A stretch of DNA of 64,000 nt, taken from assembly GCF_000833575.1 (NCBI RefSeq), contig NZ_CP010827.1, positions 934,980 through 998,979 of the forward strand, written 5' to 3'. The notes beneath the pieces were generated by a model. The model was not told where the DNA came from, did not search any database, and saw only the letters and a program-made list of their open reading frames with translations. This document shows, one piece after another, positions 1-7,558 of the stretch (the stretch's first letter is position 1; each line of letters opens with the position of its first letter). Made by a program: the position numbers and the translations under genes. Origin of the DNA: Corynebacterium singulare. GTDB lineage: Bacteria; Actinomycetota; Actinomycetes; Mycobacteriales; Mycobacteriaceae.

Positions 1-1058
1 AAGGACAAGTCGCTGGGCTGGGAACACGCGCAGTTAATGCGGTGAGCAAATTTAACGAGATGATGGACGGCGTGCGTGAACAGCTGCCGGGCATGACCAA
101 TGAGGTCACCGGCCAGCCGGACCTAGGGGAGCTGCTGAATGCACTGCTTGATGCCACTGGCTACCGCGCCGAACTGGAAAACTCCAACGACCCTCAAGAC
201 GGCGCCCGTCTGGATAACCTCAACGAATTGGTGTCCGTGGCTCGTGAATTCAGCTCAGAGGCAGCCAACCAAATAGCCTTTATGGGGGCGGATGCGCAAG
301 AGACTCCTGAGCTTGCGGAAGGAGAGGCCGCGCCGGGCTCGTTGCAAGCCTTCCTTGAAAAAGTCTCGCTCGTGGCAGACGCGGACCAGATTCCGGACCA
401 CGAATCCGGAGTCGTCACACTGATGACTCTGCACACTGCAAAGGGCCTGGAATTCCCGGTGGTCTTCCTCACCGGCTGGGAGGACGGCCAGTTCCCGCAC
501 ATGCGCTCTTTAGGTGACCCGAAAGAGCTCAGTGAGGAACGCCGCCTTGCCTACGTGGGTATTACCCGCGCTCGGGAACAGCTCTACCTCACGCGCGCGA
601 TTCTTCGTTCGTCGTGGGGCAACCCGGTGACGAACCCGGCCAGTCGCTTCCTCGCCGAGGTCCCGGAGGACCTCATCGACTGGCGCCGTGAAGAACCAGA
701 CAGTTCGCTGTCCGGCGCGTGGGGTGGAGATGATTCCTACCAATACGGGCGTAGCTTTGGCTCCGAGAGCGGATTCTTCCGTTCCCGAAGCGGTGGCAGC
801 CAGGGTGGTTATGGCTCGCGGGGCGCTGCGTCTTCCCCTTCGCAGCGCTCACGCAAGCCAGCGTCAGCATCGTCGATGCCAAAGAATAACCATCTCAATT
901 TAGTTGTGGGGGACCGCGTCAACCACGCGAAGTACGGGCTGGGCACGGTGATCGAGGCCTCCGGAACCGGTGCGCGCGCAACGGTTACCGTGGACTTCGG
1001 TTCAGCGGGCAAAGTCCGCCTCATGCTCATCGGCGGTGTGCCGATGGAAAAGCTCTAA
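1..1058 (+). CDS. pcrA: ATP-dependent DNA helicase PcrA/UvrD, C-terminal part (5' end outside window)
   Basis: This is the last ~350 residues of a superfamily 1A 3'-5' helicase that unwinds DNA in nucleotide excision repair and replication restart. The frame is open from base 3 to the window edge (G-Q-V-A-G-L-G-T-R-A-V-N-A-V-S-K), so the gene begins upstream and the GTG at 42 is only an internal codon. Motif V (VTLMTLHTAKGLEFPVVF) and motif VI (EERRLAYVGITRARE) are intact. A Ser/Gly/Arg-rich linker follows, then the small terminal domain (GDRVNHAKYGLGTV) that in PcrA family members contacts RNA polymerase. It ends 4 bases before the convergent M23 peptidase gene. Identification is secure; PcrA versus UvrD is a naming matter in actinobacteria. 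Confidence 0.95.
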   Translation, partial: GQVAGLGTRAVNAVSKFNEMMDGVREQLPGMTNEVTGQPDLGELLNALLDATGYRAELENSNDPQDGARLDNLNELVSVAREFSSEAANQIAFMGADAQETPELAEGEAAPGSLQAFLEKVSLVADADQIPDHESGVVTLMTLHTAKGLEFPVVFLTGWEDGQFPHMRSLGDPKELSEERRLAYVGITRAREQLYLTRAILRSSWGNPVTNPASRFLAEVPEDLIDWRREEPDSSLSGAWGGDDSYQYGRSFGSESGFFRSRSGGSQGGYGSRGAASSPSQRSRKPASASSMPKNNHLNLVVGDRVNHAKYGLGTVIEASGTGARATVTVDFGSAGKVRLMLIGGVPMEKL

Positions 1059-1062
1059 AGCT

Positions 1063-1815
1063 TTAGATGAGGATGCCGCGCTCGTCGAACCACTCCACTG
1101 GGTCAACAGCTGCGCCGCCGCCTGGGTGAACCTCGAAGTGCAGGTGCGGGCCGGTGGAGTGGCCCTCGTTGCCGATGACGGAAATCTGGTCACCGGCCTC
1201 GACGCGGTCGCCTACGCTGACCAAGAGCTGGTCGCTCGGCATATGGCCGTAGACGGTGATGGTGCCGTCATCGTGCTGGATGCGAATCCAGTTGCCGAAG
1301 CCTTGGGCTGCGCCTGAAGAAATGACCTCGCCGTCCATGACGGCGTAAATCGGGGTGCCAACCGGGTTCGCCACATCGATACCGTTGTGGAAGGAACCCC
1401 AGCGTGGGCCGAAGCCAGAGGTGAACGTACCGGACGTTGGGAACACCACGATGTTGCCGTCAGCATCCTGGCCGCGGGTAGGGGTCAGGCCGGAGTGGTC
1501 GCCCTCAGGGGCGAAGGCCTCCGCGAGGCCGGGAATGCTGGAAGGGTCGAGAACGATGTCATAGCCGTTCTCAGTGGCATTGACCGTGGGGACGGATGCG
1601 CCGTTCAAAGCACCGGCCGTGGAGATGAGGAGCCCAGTGAAAGCCTTGAAAAGGTCGGACTGGGACTCTTCGTTGACGTCTGTAGTGACCGTGCCCTTGG
1701 AGGACCCGTCGGAGACATCTACGCTCGCCGCTGGTTCGGCGGCGAACGCCGGAGCCGTGACGGTAGCGGCGGCGCTAACTGCCACGGCGGCGAGTGCGCA
1801 GAGGGTGCGCTTCAT
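1063..1815 (-). CDS. secreted M23 family metallopeptidase (LytM/peptidoglycan endopeptidase)
   Basis: A 250-residue exported protein predicted to cut peptidoglycan cross-links outside the membrane. Residues 1-26 form a Sec signal peptide ending A-F-A before AEP. After a ~100-residue unassigned linker comes a complete M23 domain with zinc ligands in the usual order: H143-x3-D147 (HNGID), a core His near 191 (YGHM), and HLH at 224-226. It is closely similar to the second M23 gene at 6418-7170, sharing the pattern TSGFGxRWGSFHxGID and the same C-terminal PVEWF/PIPWL block, so the two are paralogues. Its 422-base upstream gap holds repeats and a hairpin, suggesting a long leader. Family calling is firm; endopeptidase versus amidase specificity cannot be read from sequence. 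Confidence 0.9.
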   Translation of the reverse strand: MKRTLCALAAVAVSAAATVTAPAFAAEPAASVDVSDGSSKGTVTTDVNEESQSDLFKAFTGLLISTAGALNGASVPTVNATENGYDIVLDPSSIPGLAEAFAPEGDHSGLTPTRGQDADGNIVVFPTSGTFTSGFGPRWGSFHNGIDVANPVGTPIYAVMDGEVISSGAAQGFGNWIRIQHDDGTITVYGHMPSDQLLVSVGDRVEAGDQISVIGNEGHSTGPHLHFEVHPGGGAAVDPVEWFDERGILI

Positions 1816-1864
1816 AACTTCACGTCCTTATGAACTGCTCTGGCTAGCTGTATCGGCGACTTCT

Positions 1865-1884
1865 GCTGAGGTAGGGCCCTCAGC
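1865..1884 (-). promoter_or_regulatory. hairpin in the leader of the first M23 gene
   Basis: A 7-bp perfect stem (GCTGAGG/CCTCAGC, 6-nt loop) lies 50 bases upstream of the M23 start within the 1816-2237 gap. No run of T follows, so it looks like leader structure rather than a terminator. Function unknown. Confidence 0.35.
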
Positions 1885-2053
1885 ATGAAACCTGTGAGTG
1901 ATGGGCTGCGGTCCTAACAACCGCGGTGCCGCCGCGCGGCCAGCGACACGCCGGCGTCTTAACGCCATCGTGTGAGTCCGTGTGGCAACGAGATACAAAC
2001 TATCCCGGGTTGACCCCCTGTGCAATGTGAAAAATGCAGGTAAACCCAGGAAT

Positions 2054-2074
2054 TGTTCGAAAAATTATCGAACA
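2054..2074. repeat. 7-bp inverted repeat, operator-like
   Basis: Arms TGTTCGA and TCGAACA flank a 7-nt A/T-rich centre. The half-sites resemble those of the actinobacterial LexA box but are in the opposite order to that box, so LexA is not assigned. It lies about 240 bases upstream of the M23 gene start. Confidence 0.4.
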
Positions 2075-2083
2075 GCCCTGCAT

Positions 2084-2124
2084 GTTACGCATGTGACTGA
2101 AGTGAAGATAGTTACAAGGGTAAA
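2084..2124. promoter_or_regulatory. array of five GTNAC-like units at 9-nt spacing
   Basis: GTTAC, GTGAC, GTGAA, GTTAC and GTAAA start at 2084, 2093, 2102, 2111 and 2120, each 9 nt apart. They are most likely upstream of the M23 promoter on the minus strand. The unit resembles the MtrA half-site, but the period here is 9 rather than 11. Confidence 0.35.
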
Positions 2125-2160
2125 GTAGTGGTTTAAAGAATGGGGGTATGAAATGGGGGT

Positions 2161-2186
2161 GCCTCGGACCGGAGGTGGTCCGAGGC
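2161..2186 (-). terminator. terminator-like hairpin of the PadR-ABC operon
   Basis: A perfect 10-bp stem (GCCTCGGACC/GGTCCGAGGC, 6-nt loop) begins 52 bases beyond the stop of the permease gene. The following minus-strand sequence is only weakly T-rich. Confidence 0.6.
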
Positions 2187-2237
2187 GAAGAGGGGGGTCG
2201 AGCTCGTGCTAGCGAGCTGGGGTGGTTCCAGACGCGG

Positions 2238-4925
2238 TTAGGTCAACGACCTGCTCTCACTACGGTCACGAGCTGTGAGCGCAGCTCCTTCCCGCGTGCG
2301 GTTCACGGCGGCGGCAAGGGCTGCAGCGATCAGCGGCACCACAAGCACCGCGAGGAAAGACCACCAGTCGGGGACGAAGTAGTCCTGGCCGCGCAGCGCA
2401 TAGGAAGGCGGATCGAGTAAGTAGCGCGGGTTATCGCAGAAGACATACGTGCCAATGTGACCAGCCAGCACACCGAAGAGCATGCTTGCGGTGGCCACCA
2501 GCCAGGTCTGCCACGCCGACACCCGTGACATGAGCCCCGGGTCAGCGCCGATGGACTGGAACACGTTGTTCTCCTGACGCATGCTCGTGGCGGCATTAGC
2601 GATGATGAGCGCCAGAACCACCAAGCAGACCACACCCATGCCGAGGGCCGGGTAGAAGCGAACGTCCTCAACGGGACCCGAGGCCCAGGCAAGGTAGTAC
2701 TGGGACTGGGAGGCTTGGGCGGCGGCGTCGCTAAGCTCCTCGCGCGTCGTGTTATCCGGAACCTCGTCTAAAGCAATAGCACGTCCCTCATAGAACGGTT
2801 CCATTCCCAAGGCCTCGCCTGCCTGCGGGCTCACAAGAACGATGTCACGTGCCATGGTGGGCAAGGCTTCAGTGATGGGCAGGTCAGCAGACCGTGTGTC
2901 GGTCTTTGCACTGGCAGAAGAATCCTCGAACGTATCCACAGTCACCGTGCCTTCAGTGTGCGTTCCAACATGAGAATTGTGGGCAAGCACAATGCCTCCG
3001 GCATCGAGTGTGCGGGCAGCGGCCTGGCGGTCCTGTTCCGTATCGAACTGCCACAGGTCCAACTGCGCGGAGTCAGCCTGGATGAGGCGGGAATCAGAGA
3101 TCATCGAGTTACTGACGTACATCGTCATCATCTCGTGTGCGCACTCCTCGCGCGCTTCCTCTGATTCATCGGTGCGGCGTCCTTGCGAGTCGATGAACAC
3201 GGCCCTGTCAACCGGCACGGTGATATCAACTTGCTCGCACAAAAAATCAAACTCGGTGCTGAGGTCGTAGATCTCTCGATCTTCCTCTGCCCAGGAGTAA
3301 CCCCCATAGGACGGGTACGTGTAATAGGGGTGAGTGGAGCCTGGGGCGGTGTTGATGACGGCGTCGGCAGCCGCGCGTTCCGCCTCATTCGATTCCTTCA
3401 CAGGATCGCCGTACGTTTCACTCTGGATGAGCGCTGAAGTTCTCGGCATGATGATCTGCTCTTCAGCGCGGTGCTTGGCGTCCTCGGTCATGGTGGACAC
3501 GCCGAACACTGTGGCGACGAACGAGACGGCGACGATGGCGATGGCCGTCGGCAATGCATGCATGCTGCGGCGGGTCAGGCTGCGACCTGCAAGTCGGAGC
3601 GTCAACGGCCCGCGCCGGGCAATCTTTGAGCAGAGGAAAACTAGTGCGGGGGCGGAGCCGGCGATGGCGATCATGCCGAAGAGCACAATGAGAGCGGAAA
3701 ACATCCTGCCAAACGGGGTGAAGCTGAGGAGTAACAGGAGCGGCAACGCCACAGGACCGATGGCCATCCACGGCCGGAAGCGCAGCAGACGGTCAGGAGC
3801 GCCGCCCTGAATAGCCGCGGCCAAGGCGCTGCGTTGAGCCAGCCACGCCGGGACGATGGACACCACCACTGATCCCACGACTGCGACGAGCCAGGCAATG
3901 ATGCCCTCAGCCCATGGCATGTGGACGGGGAAGTCCGGGTACCGCGCCGTCCACGCCAGCCATCCGCCACCCAGTCCCAGGGTCAAGCCGATCGTGGCGC
4001 CGAGGATGCCCATGAAGAAACCGTAGGCCATAACCGCCAGCATGATATGGCGCGGCATTGCTCCTTGACTGGACATGAGTGCATAAAGGCGCGTATTGCG
4101 CCCCATGGCGAGTGTGAATACAGGTGCCAGGAGGAAAAGAATGAGGAGGCCAGCGATGATATAGACGCTGGCGAAGAACACGAAGAAAACGACGGTTTCT
4201 AGTGCTTCCCCGGGGGTGGGCGCGTGTGCTTGGTCGGGGAGAGATTCGCTTAGCTCGGGGCCCCACAGGTCGAGTCCCTGCTGCGCGGCGGCGTCCTCCA
4301 TCTCAGAGGTGAGCTGGACATTGCCGTTGATGACCCACGTAGTGTTGGTCGATGCGTGACCCGGGGGATCTCCTAAGGCAGGGGCGGTGACGAAACTGAA
4401 ATTATCTGGCCCGATGGCGGCTACGGTGGCGTGGCGCTCGCCGTCGATGGACCGCCCCAGGAACGTCACGGTATCGCCCACTGCGGCATCGAGCTCGCGG
4501 GCAGAGCCGCGCGATAGGACGATCTCGTTTGGTCCAAGCCCCAGCTTGTCGACGACCTCCCGCGCCTTCTCCGGTGGATTCTCCGCATCAAACTGCACCA
4601 ACCAGGAACTGGTAGACCGGTCACCTACGAGTACCGACGTGTTGGCGAAGCTGGTGATAGGCGAGACGGTTGCGCCTTCAGGGAGAATCTCAGAAGCGAG
4701 CTCGGGAACGTCAGCGTTGGTGGTCTCCTTCTGGTCGCTACGGACCTGAATGCTGCGCTCGGGTGACAGAAGGAAAGTATTGAACGTGGAGGACGCCGAG
4801 AACAAGGAGAATCCCACCACGAGGGCCACTGGTAGTGCGATAAGGATGATGGCGGCACATGTGCGCCACGGGTGGCGCCATAGGTCGCGCCGGGTAGGGC
4901 GGGTAGCGGCGGTAAGCGCTGACAT
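2238..4925 (-). CDS. ABC transporter permease, FtsX/MacB-like
   Basis: About 895 residues forming the membrane part of an ABC system with the ATPase gene just upstream. The start is placed at MSALTAATRPTRRDLW because that ATG follows the ATPase stop by one base; an upstream Met in frame would run into the ATPase gene. The layout is an N-terminal transmembrane helix, a large extracytoplasmic domain, a cluster of helices around residues 255-480, a second large extracytoplasmic domain (about 500-750) and three final helices, the duplicated FtsX architecture used for lipoprotein or peptide export and bacitracin-type resistance. The substrate cannot be inferred. Control by the PadR gene at the head of the operon suggests a response to a toxic compound. 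Confidence 0.85.
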   Translation of the reverse strand: MSALTAATRPTRRDLWRHPWRTCAAIILIALPVALVVGFSLFSASSTFNTFLLSPERSIQVRSDQKETTNADVPELASEILPEGATVSPITSFANTSVLVGDRSTSSWLVQFDAENPPEKAREVVDKLGLGPNEIVLSRGSARELDAAVGDTVTFLGRSIDGERHATVAAIGPDNFSFVTAPALGDPPGHASTNTTWVINGNVQLTSEMEDAAAQQGLDLWGPELSESLPDQAHAPTPGEALETVVFFVFFASVYIIAGLLILFLLAPVFTLAMGRNTRLYALMSSQGAMPRHIMLAVMAYGFFMGILGATIGLTLGLGGGWLAWTARYPDFPVHMPWAEGIIAWLVAVVGSVVVSIVPAWLAQRSALAAAIQGGAPDRLLRFRPWMAIGPVALPLLLLLSFTPFGRMFSALIVLFGMIAIAGSAPALVFLCSKIARRGPLTLRLAGRSLTRRSMHALPTAIAIVAVSFVATVFGVSTMTEDAKHRAEEQIIMPRTSALIQSETYGDPVKESNEAERAAADAVINTAPGSTHPYYTYPSYGGYSWAEEDREIYDLSTEFDFLCEQVDITVPVDRAVFIDSQGRRTDESEEAREECAHEMMTMYVSNSMISDSRLIQADSAQLDLWQFDTEQDRQAAARTLDAGGIVLAHNSHVGTHTEGTVTVDTFEDSSASAKTDTRSADLPITEALPTMARDIVLVSPQAGEALGMEPFYEGRAIALDEVPDNTTREELSDAAAQASQSQYYLAWASGPVEDVRFYPALGMGVVCLVVLALIIANAATSMRQENNVFQSIGADPGLMSRVSAWQTWLVATASMLFGVLAGHIGTYVFCDNPRYLLDPPSYALRGQDYFVPDWWSFLAVLVVPLIAAALAAAVNRTREGAALTARDRSESRSLT

Positions 4926-4926
4926 A

Positions 4927-5643
4927 CTAGCGTGCCTCCTCACCGGTGAGGCGGCCGTCGCGGACCATGACAACGCGGTCGGCCCAGCCGGCAAAGCGCG
5001 GCTCGTGGGTAACGAGCAGCCCAGAAGCCCCGGCGTCGATGCGGGAGCGCAGTACCTTCATGATGTCCTCACTCGTTGCGGTATCGAGGGCTCCCGTCGG
5101 CTCATCAGCGAGCAGCACCTTGCGTGGCCCGATGAGCGCGCGAGCAATGGCGACACGCTGAGCTTGGCCGCCGGAGATTTCCTCGGGGAAGCGGTCAATG
5201 GTGCCGTCGAGGCCCACCTCGCTTAATGCTTCCTCTGCAGCATCGCGGCATTGTGACGGTGAAAGTCCATCCAGCTCAAGGGGTAGAGCAACGTTCTCAC
5301 CCACGGTCAGGGACGACACCAGGTTAAAGTGCTGAAATACCAAGCCGACATGGCGGCGCCTAGCCAGCGCAGCCTTGGCCTTGGAGAGGTGGGAGGCGTC
5401 GGCGCCGTCGAGAAGCACGCGGCCCGATGTGGGTGGCTGCAAGAGCCCCGCGACATTGAGCAGAGTGGACTTGCCAGAACCGGACGGCCCCATGACCGCG
5501 ACGAGTTCGCCGGGGGAGAGTTGGAGGTTGACTGAGTCCAGTGCGGTGACCTGGCGAGCGCCGCTGCCGAAGACACAAGTGATGTTCTCCAGCTCGAGCG
5601 GGAAGGGCAGGTGCTGTGTTGCTGGCACAGAGGTGGGAGTCAT
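4927..5643 (-). CDS. ABC transporter ATP-binding protein (MacB/LolD-like)
   Basis: A 238-residue ATPase driving the adjacent permease. Walker A is GPSGSGKST (residues 52-60), the Q-loop glutamine is in VFQHFN, the signature is ISGGQAQRVAIARAL near 155, and Walker B is VLLADEPTG near 176, all intact. Its ATG overlaps the PadR stop by 4 bases (ATGA), and its stop is one base from the permease start, so the three genes are one translationally coupled operon. It belongs to the class of small ATPases that pair with FtsX-type permeases. Confidence 0.92.
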   Translation of the reverse strand: MTPTSVPATQHLPFPLELENITCVFGSGARQVTALDSVNLQLSPGELVAVMGPSGSGKSTLLNVAGLLQPPTSGRVLLDGADASHLSKAKAALARRRHVGLVFQHFNLVSSLTVGENVALPLELDGLSPSQCRDAAEEALSEVGLDGTIDRFPEEISGGQAQRVAIARALIGPRKVLLADEPTGALDTATSEDIMKVLRSRIDAGASGLLVTHEPRFAGWADRVVMVRDGRLTGEEAR

Positions 5644-6191
5644 TGTGGGGCCTCCTCAGTATCGGTGGGGGTGGATGGGTTGGCGAGGGATTCCACGCGG
5701 TCGAGCCAGCGTGAGAGGGATTCGAGGTCGAAAATGTGGCGTTCGACGGCGAGGCGCTGGGCGCTGCGTTCCGCGGGGAGTTCAGCGGCCTGGCGGTTGA
5801 GCTCGCGGAGCTGGCGGACGGTGGCGAAGCGCTGGGCGTCCAGCACAGCAATGACGTCCACATCGGAGCGCCGTGCGGCAAGCGTTACTTTGAGGACGAG
5901 TTCGTCGCGCTCGATAGCGTCTTTGTTGGTTGTTGACGTCCACCAACCGGCTAGCTCGTCTCGGCCGGCGTCAGTAAGGGCGTAACTCGTGGAACGCCGC
6001 CCAGTGGGGCCGGTAACTTCGCCGTCGACGGTGATGAGGCCGTCGCGCTCGAGGCGGCTCAAGGTCTGGGCAATTTGGCCCATGTTGAGCGGCCAGAGGT
6101 CATCAAAGGACTCAGCAAAGCGGGTCTTGATTCGGCTGGCGGTGGCGGGTTCCTCACTGAGTAATGCGAGGACGGAATGTTTTACGGACAT
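5640..6191 (-). CDS. PadR family transcriptional regulator
   Basis: A 183-residue repressor-type protein. Residues 1-75 form the winged helix of the PadR family (SVKHSVLALLSEEPATASRI... LSRLERDGLI... GRRSTSYALTDAGRDEL), followed by a C-terminal helical dimerisation domain rich in Arg and Leu. The ATG at 6191 is preferred over the GTG two codons upstream because that GTG lies inside the Shine-Dalgarno GGAGGTG. It heads the operon PadR-ATPase-permease, and a perfect inverted repeat covers its own promoter, so autoregulation and derepression by an exported compound are likely. The ligand is unknown. Confidence 0.9.
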   Translation of the reverse strand: MSVKHSVLALLSEEPATASRIKTRFAESFDDLWPLNMGQIAQTLSRLERDGLITVDGEVTGPTGRRSTSYALTDAGRDELAGWWTSTTNKDAIERDELVLKVTLAARRSDVDVIAVLDAQRFATVRQLRELNRQAAELPAERSAQRLAVERHIFDLESLSRWLDRVESLANPSTPTDTEEAPQ

Positions 6192-6231
6192 GGTCACCTC
6201 CCGGGGGGAGTTATCACTAAAATGCGTTGCA

Positions 6232-6269
6232 TACCCGGTAAGTTACCGGGTAACCATCAGTCGAGTCAA
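6232..6269 (-). promoter_or_regulatory. PadR operon promoter with perfect 10-bp operator palindrome
   Basis: Arms TACCCGGTAA (6232-6241) and TTACCGGGTA (6243-6252) flank one central base. On the minus strand TTGACT (6269-6264) can act as -35, with GTAACT or TAACTT (spacer 17 or 18) as -10 at 6246-6240, inside the palindrome. A protein bound here would block RNA polymerase; the PadR product encoded just downstream is the obvious candidate. Confidence 0.65.
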
Positions 6270-6352
6270 GGGTGTATTAGCTGGGGGTAATGCTTTGGCC
6301 CCGGGGTGAGATCTTCTGCGAGGCGCGGCGGAGGGGAGGCTTTAACGCCAAA

Positions 6353-6384
6353 GGCGGCCCAGAGCGTGAGTGCTCTGAGCCGCC
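6353..6384 (-). terminator. terminator of the second M23 gene
   Basis: A 13-position stem with one mismatch (GGCGGC-CCAGAGC against GCTCTGA-GCCGCC) starts 34 bases past the M23 stop and leads into a T-containing stretch on the minus strand. Confidence 0.65.
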
Positions 6385-6417
6385 GGGGCTGGTGGAAGGT
6401 TGAGAAGAGTTGGGGTT

Positions 6418-7170
6418 CTAGGAGATGACGACTCCGCGCTCTGCCAGCCACGGAATCGGATCTACGGCGCCTTCACCCGTGGGGTGAATTTCGAAGTGAA
6501 GGTGGGAGCCGGTGGAAAAGCCCTCGGAACCCATGCCTGCAATCTTCTGGCCGGCATGCACGCGCTCGCCCACAGCAACGTCGAGGGTCTGCATGTGGCC
6601 GTAGACGCTCATGGAGCCATCATCGTGCTTGATGCGGATCCACTGGCCGAAGCCGGAAGCCGGGCCGGAGTCGATGACGGTGCCGTCCATGACGGAAAGG
6701 ATGGGAGTGCCGACTGCGTTAGCGATATCGATGCCAGAGTGGAAGGAGCCCCAGCGCGTGCCGAAGCCAGAGGTGAATACACCCTCGGCCGGGCGAGCGA
6801 CGGAAGGCGCACGGTTGGCCTCATCGGCCGCGGCGCGGGCATTGGCGGCCTGGATGGCCTTGTCGAGCTGTGCGGAGAGATCTGCAACCGGCTTAGACTC
6901 GGCGATGGCGAGAATCTGGGGTGCGGCATCCTCGATGGACGTCTGAACGTCCTTCAGCGGATCGGTATCTGCCTGAAGGGCGTAGTCGATGGGCTGGGTC
7001 TTAGTCTCCTCAGTGCCGCCGGACTGAATGGTGCCTGCGGCTGCGCCGCCGACACCTGCGGTGGACACGGCGCCAGCAGCGACGGTGACGACTGCAATGC
7101 GCCCCTTCGTGGTCTGCGAGGTGGTGATCTTGCGGTGGCGACCTGCGCTCCGCTGAGTCTTGATTCGCAT
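6418..7170 (-). CDS. secreted M23 family metallopeptidase (paralogue of the 1063-1815 gene)
   Basis: About 250 residues. The start is set at MRIKTQRSAGRHRK because GAAGAAGAG precedes that ATG; a Met seven codons upstream has no ribosome binding site. A basic N-terminus leads to a hydrophobic stretch (IAVVTVAAGAVSTAGVGG), probably an uncleaved or late-cleaved signal. The C-terminal M23 domain keeps HSGID, YGHM and HLHFEIH, the full zinc set. It is a peptidoglycan hydrolase acting outside the membrane. Upstream lies a triple GTNAC repeat typical of MtrA control, which in corynebacteria governs such hydrolases. Confidence 0.9.
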   Translation of the reverse strand: MRIKTQRSAGRHRKITTSQTTKGRIAVVTVAAGAVSTAGVGGAAAGTIQSGGTEETKTQPIDYALQADTDPLKDVQTSIEDAAPQILAIAESKPVADLSAQLDKAIQAANARAAADEANRAPSVARPAEGVFTSGFGTRWGSFHSGIDIANAVGTPILSVMDGTVIDSGPASGFGQWIRIKHDDGSMSVYGHMQTLDVAVGERVHAGQKIAGMGSEGFSTGSHLHFEIHPTGEGAVDPIPWLAERGVVIS

Positions 7171-7236
7171 GAACTCTTCTTCCGTCTTCATTCACCATCG
7201 TCCATCCGGCGTCAACGTTACGTTCTCGGCCGGTTG

Positions 7237-7263
7237 GTTATCCGATTGTGACCTTCCTGTTAC
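7237..7263 (-). promoter_or_regulatory. triple GTNAC repeat, candidate MtrA site
   Basis: GTTAT (7237), GTGAC (7248) and GTTAC (7259) are spaced exactly 11 bases apart; a further GTTAC is at 7217. The motif GTNAC-N6-GTNAC is the published actinobacterial MtrA recognition pattern. It lies 67-93 bases upstream of the M23 start. The rest of the 7171-7558 gap shows no gene. Confidence 0.55.
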
Positions 7264-7558
7264 CAACGAGATGTAACAGTAGCGTCTCAGGAAAGTTAGA
7301 GCAACCCAGTTTGCGGTTTTTCTTGTGTAAGTGCCGTACATCCTAATAGTAATGGTACTGAAGCTAATTGTTGTGATGAGTGTGACTGCCCAACGGGGTA
7401 GTGCAAGAATATTTGCATTTACCTGAGAGCTTGTGTCTGTGGGCTGAGATTTTGCTGTTTGTGTGGGCTGTCTCTGTGTGGCTTCTCGGCCACCACCTGC
7501 GGCCAAGCGATCATTTGGGTCTAGCCCCGCCGCGCCACCCCTGTTGGGGGAGTAGGGC

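Noticed and set aside
1816..2040. c-di-AMP (ydaO) riboswitch in the long leader of the first M23 gene
   Set aside because: Such riboswitches often precede actinobacterial cell-wall hydrolase genes, and the stretch GCCGATACAGCTAGCC vaguely resembles their 3' part, but the conserved GGGGAAC-type and GGTGAA elements are missing.
2054..2074. LexA (SOS) box
   Set aside because: The half-sites are in the wrong order for the known actinobacterial box, and the downstream gene is not a repair gene.
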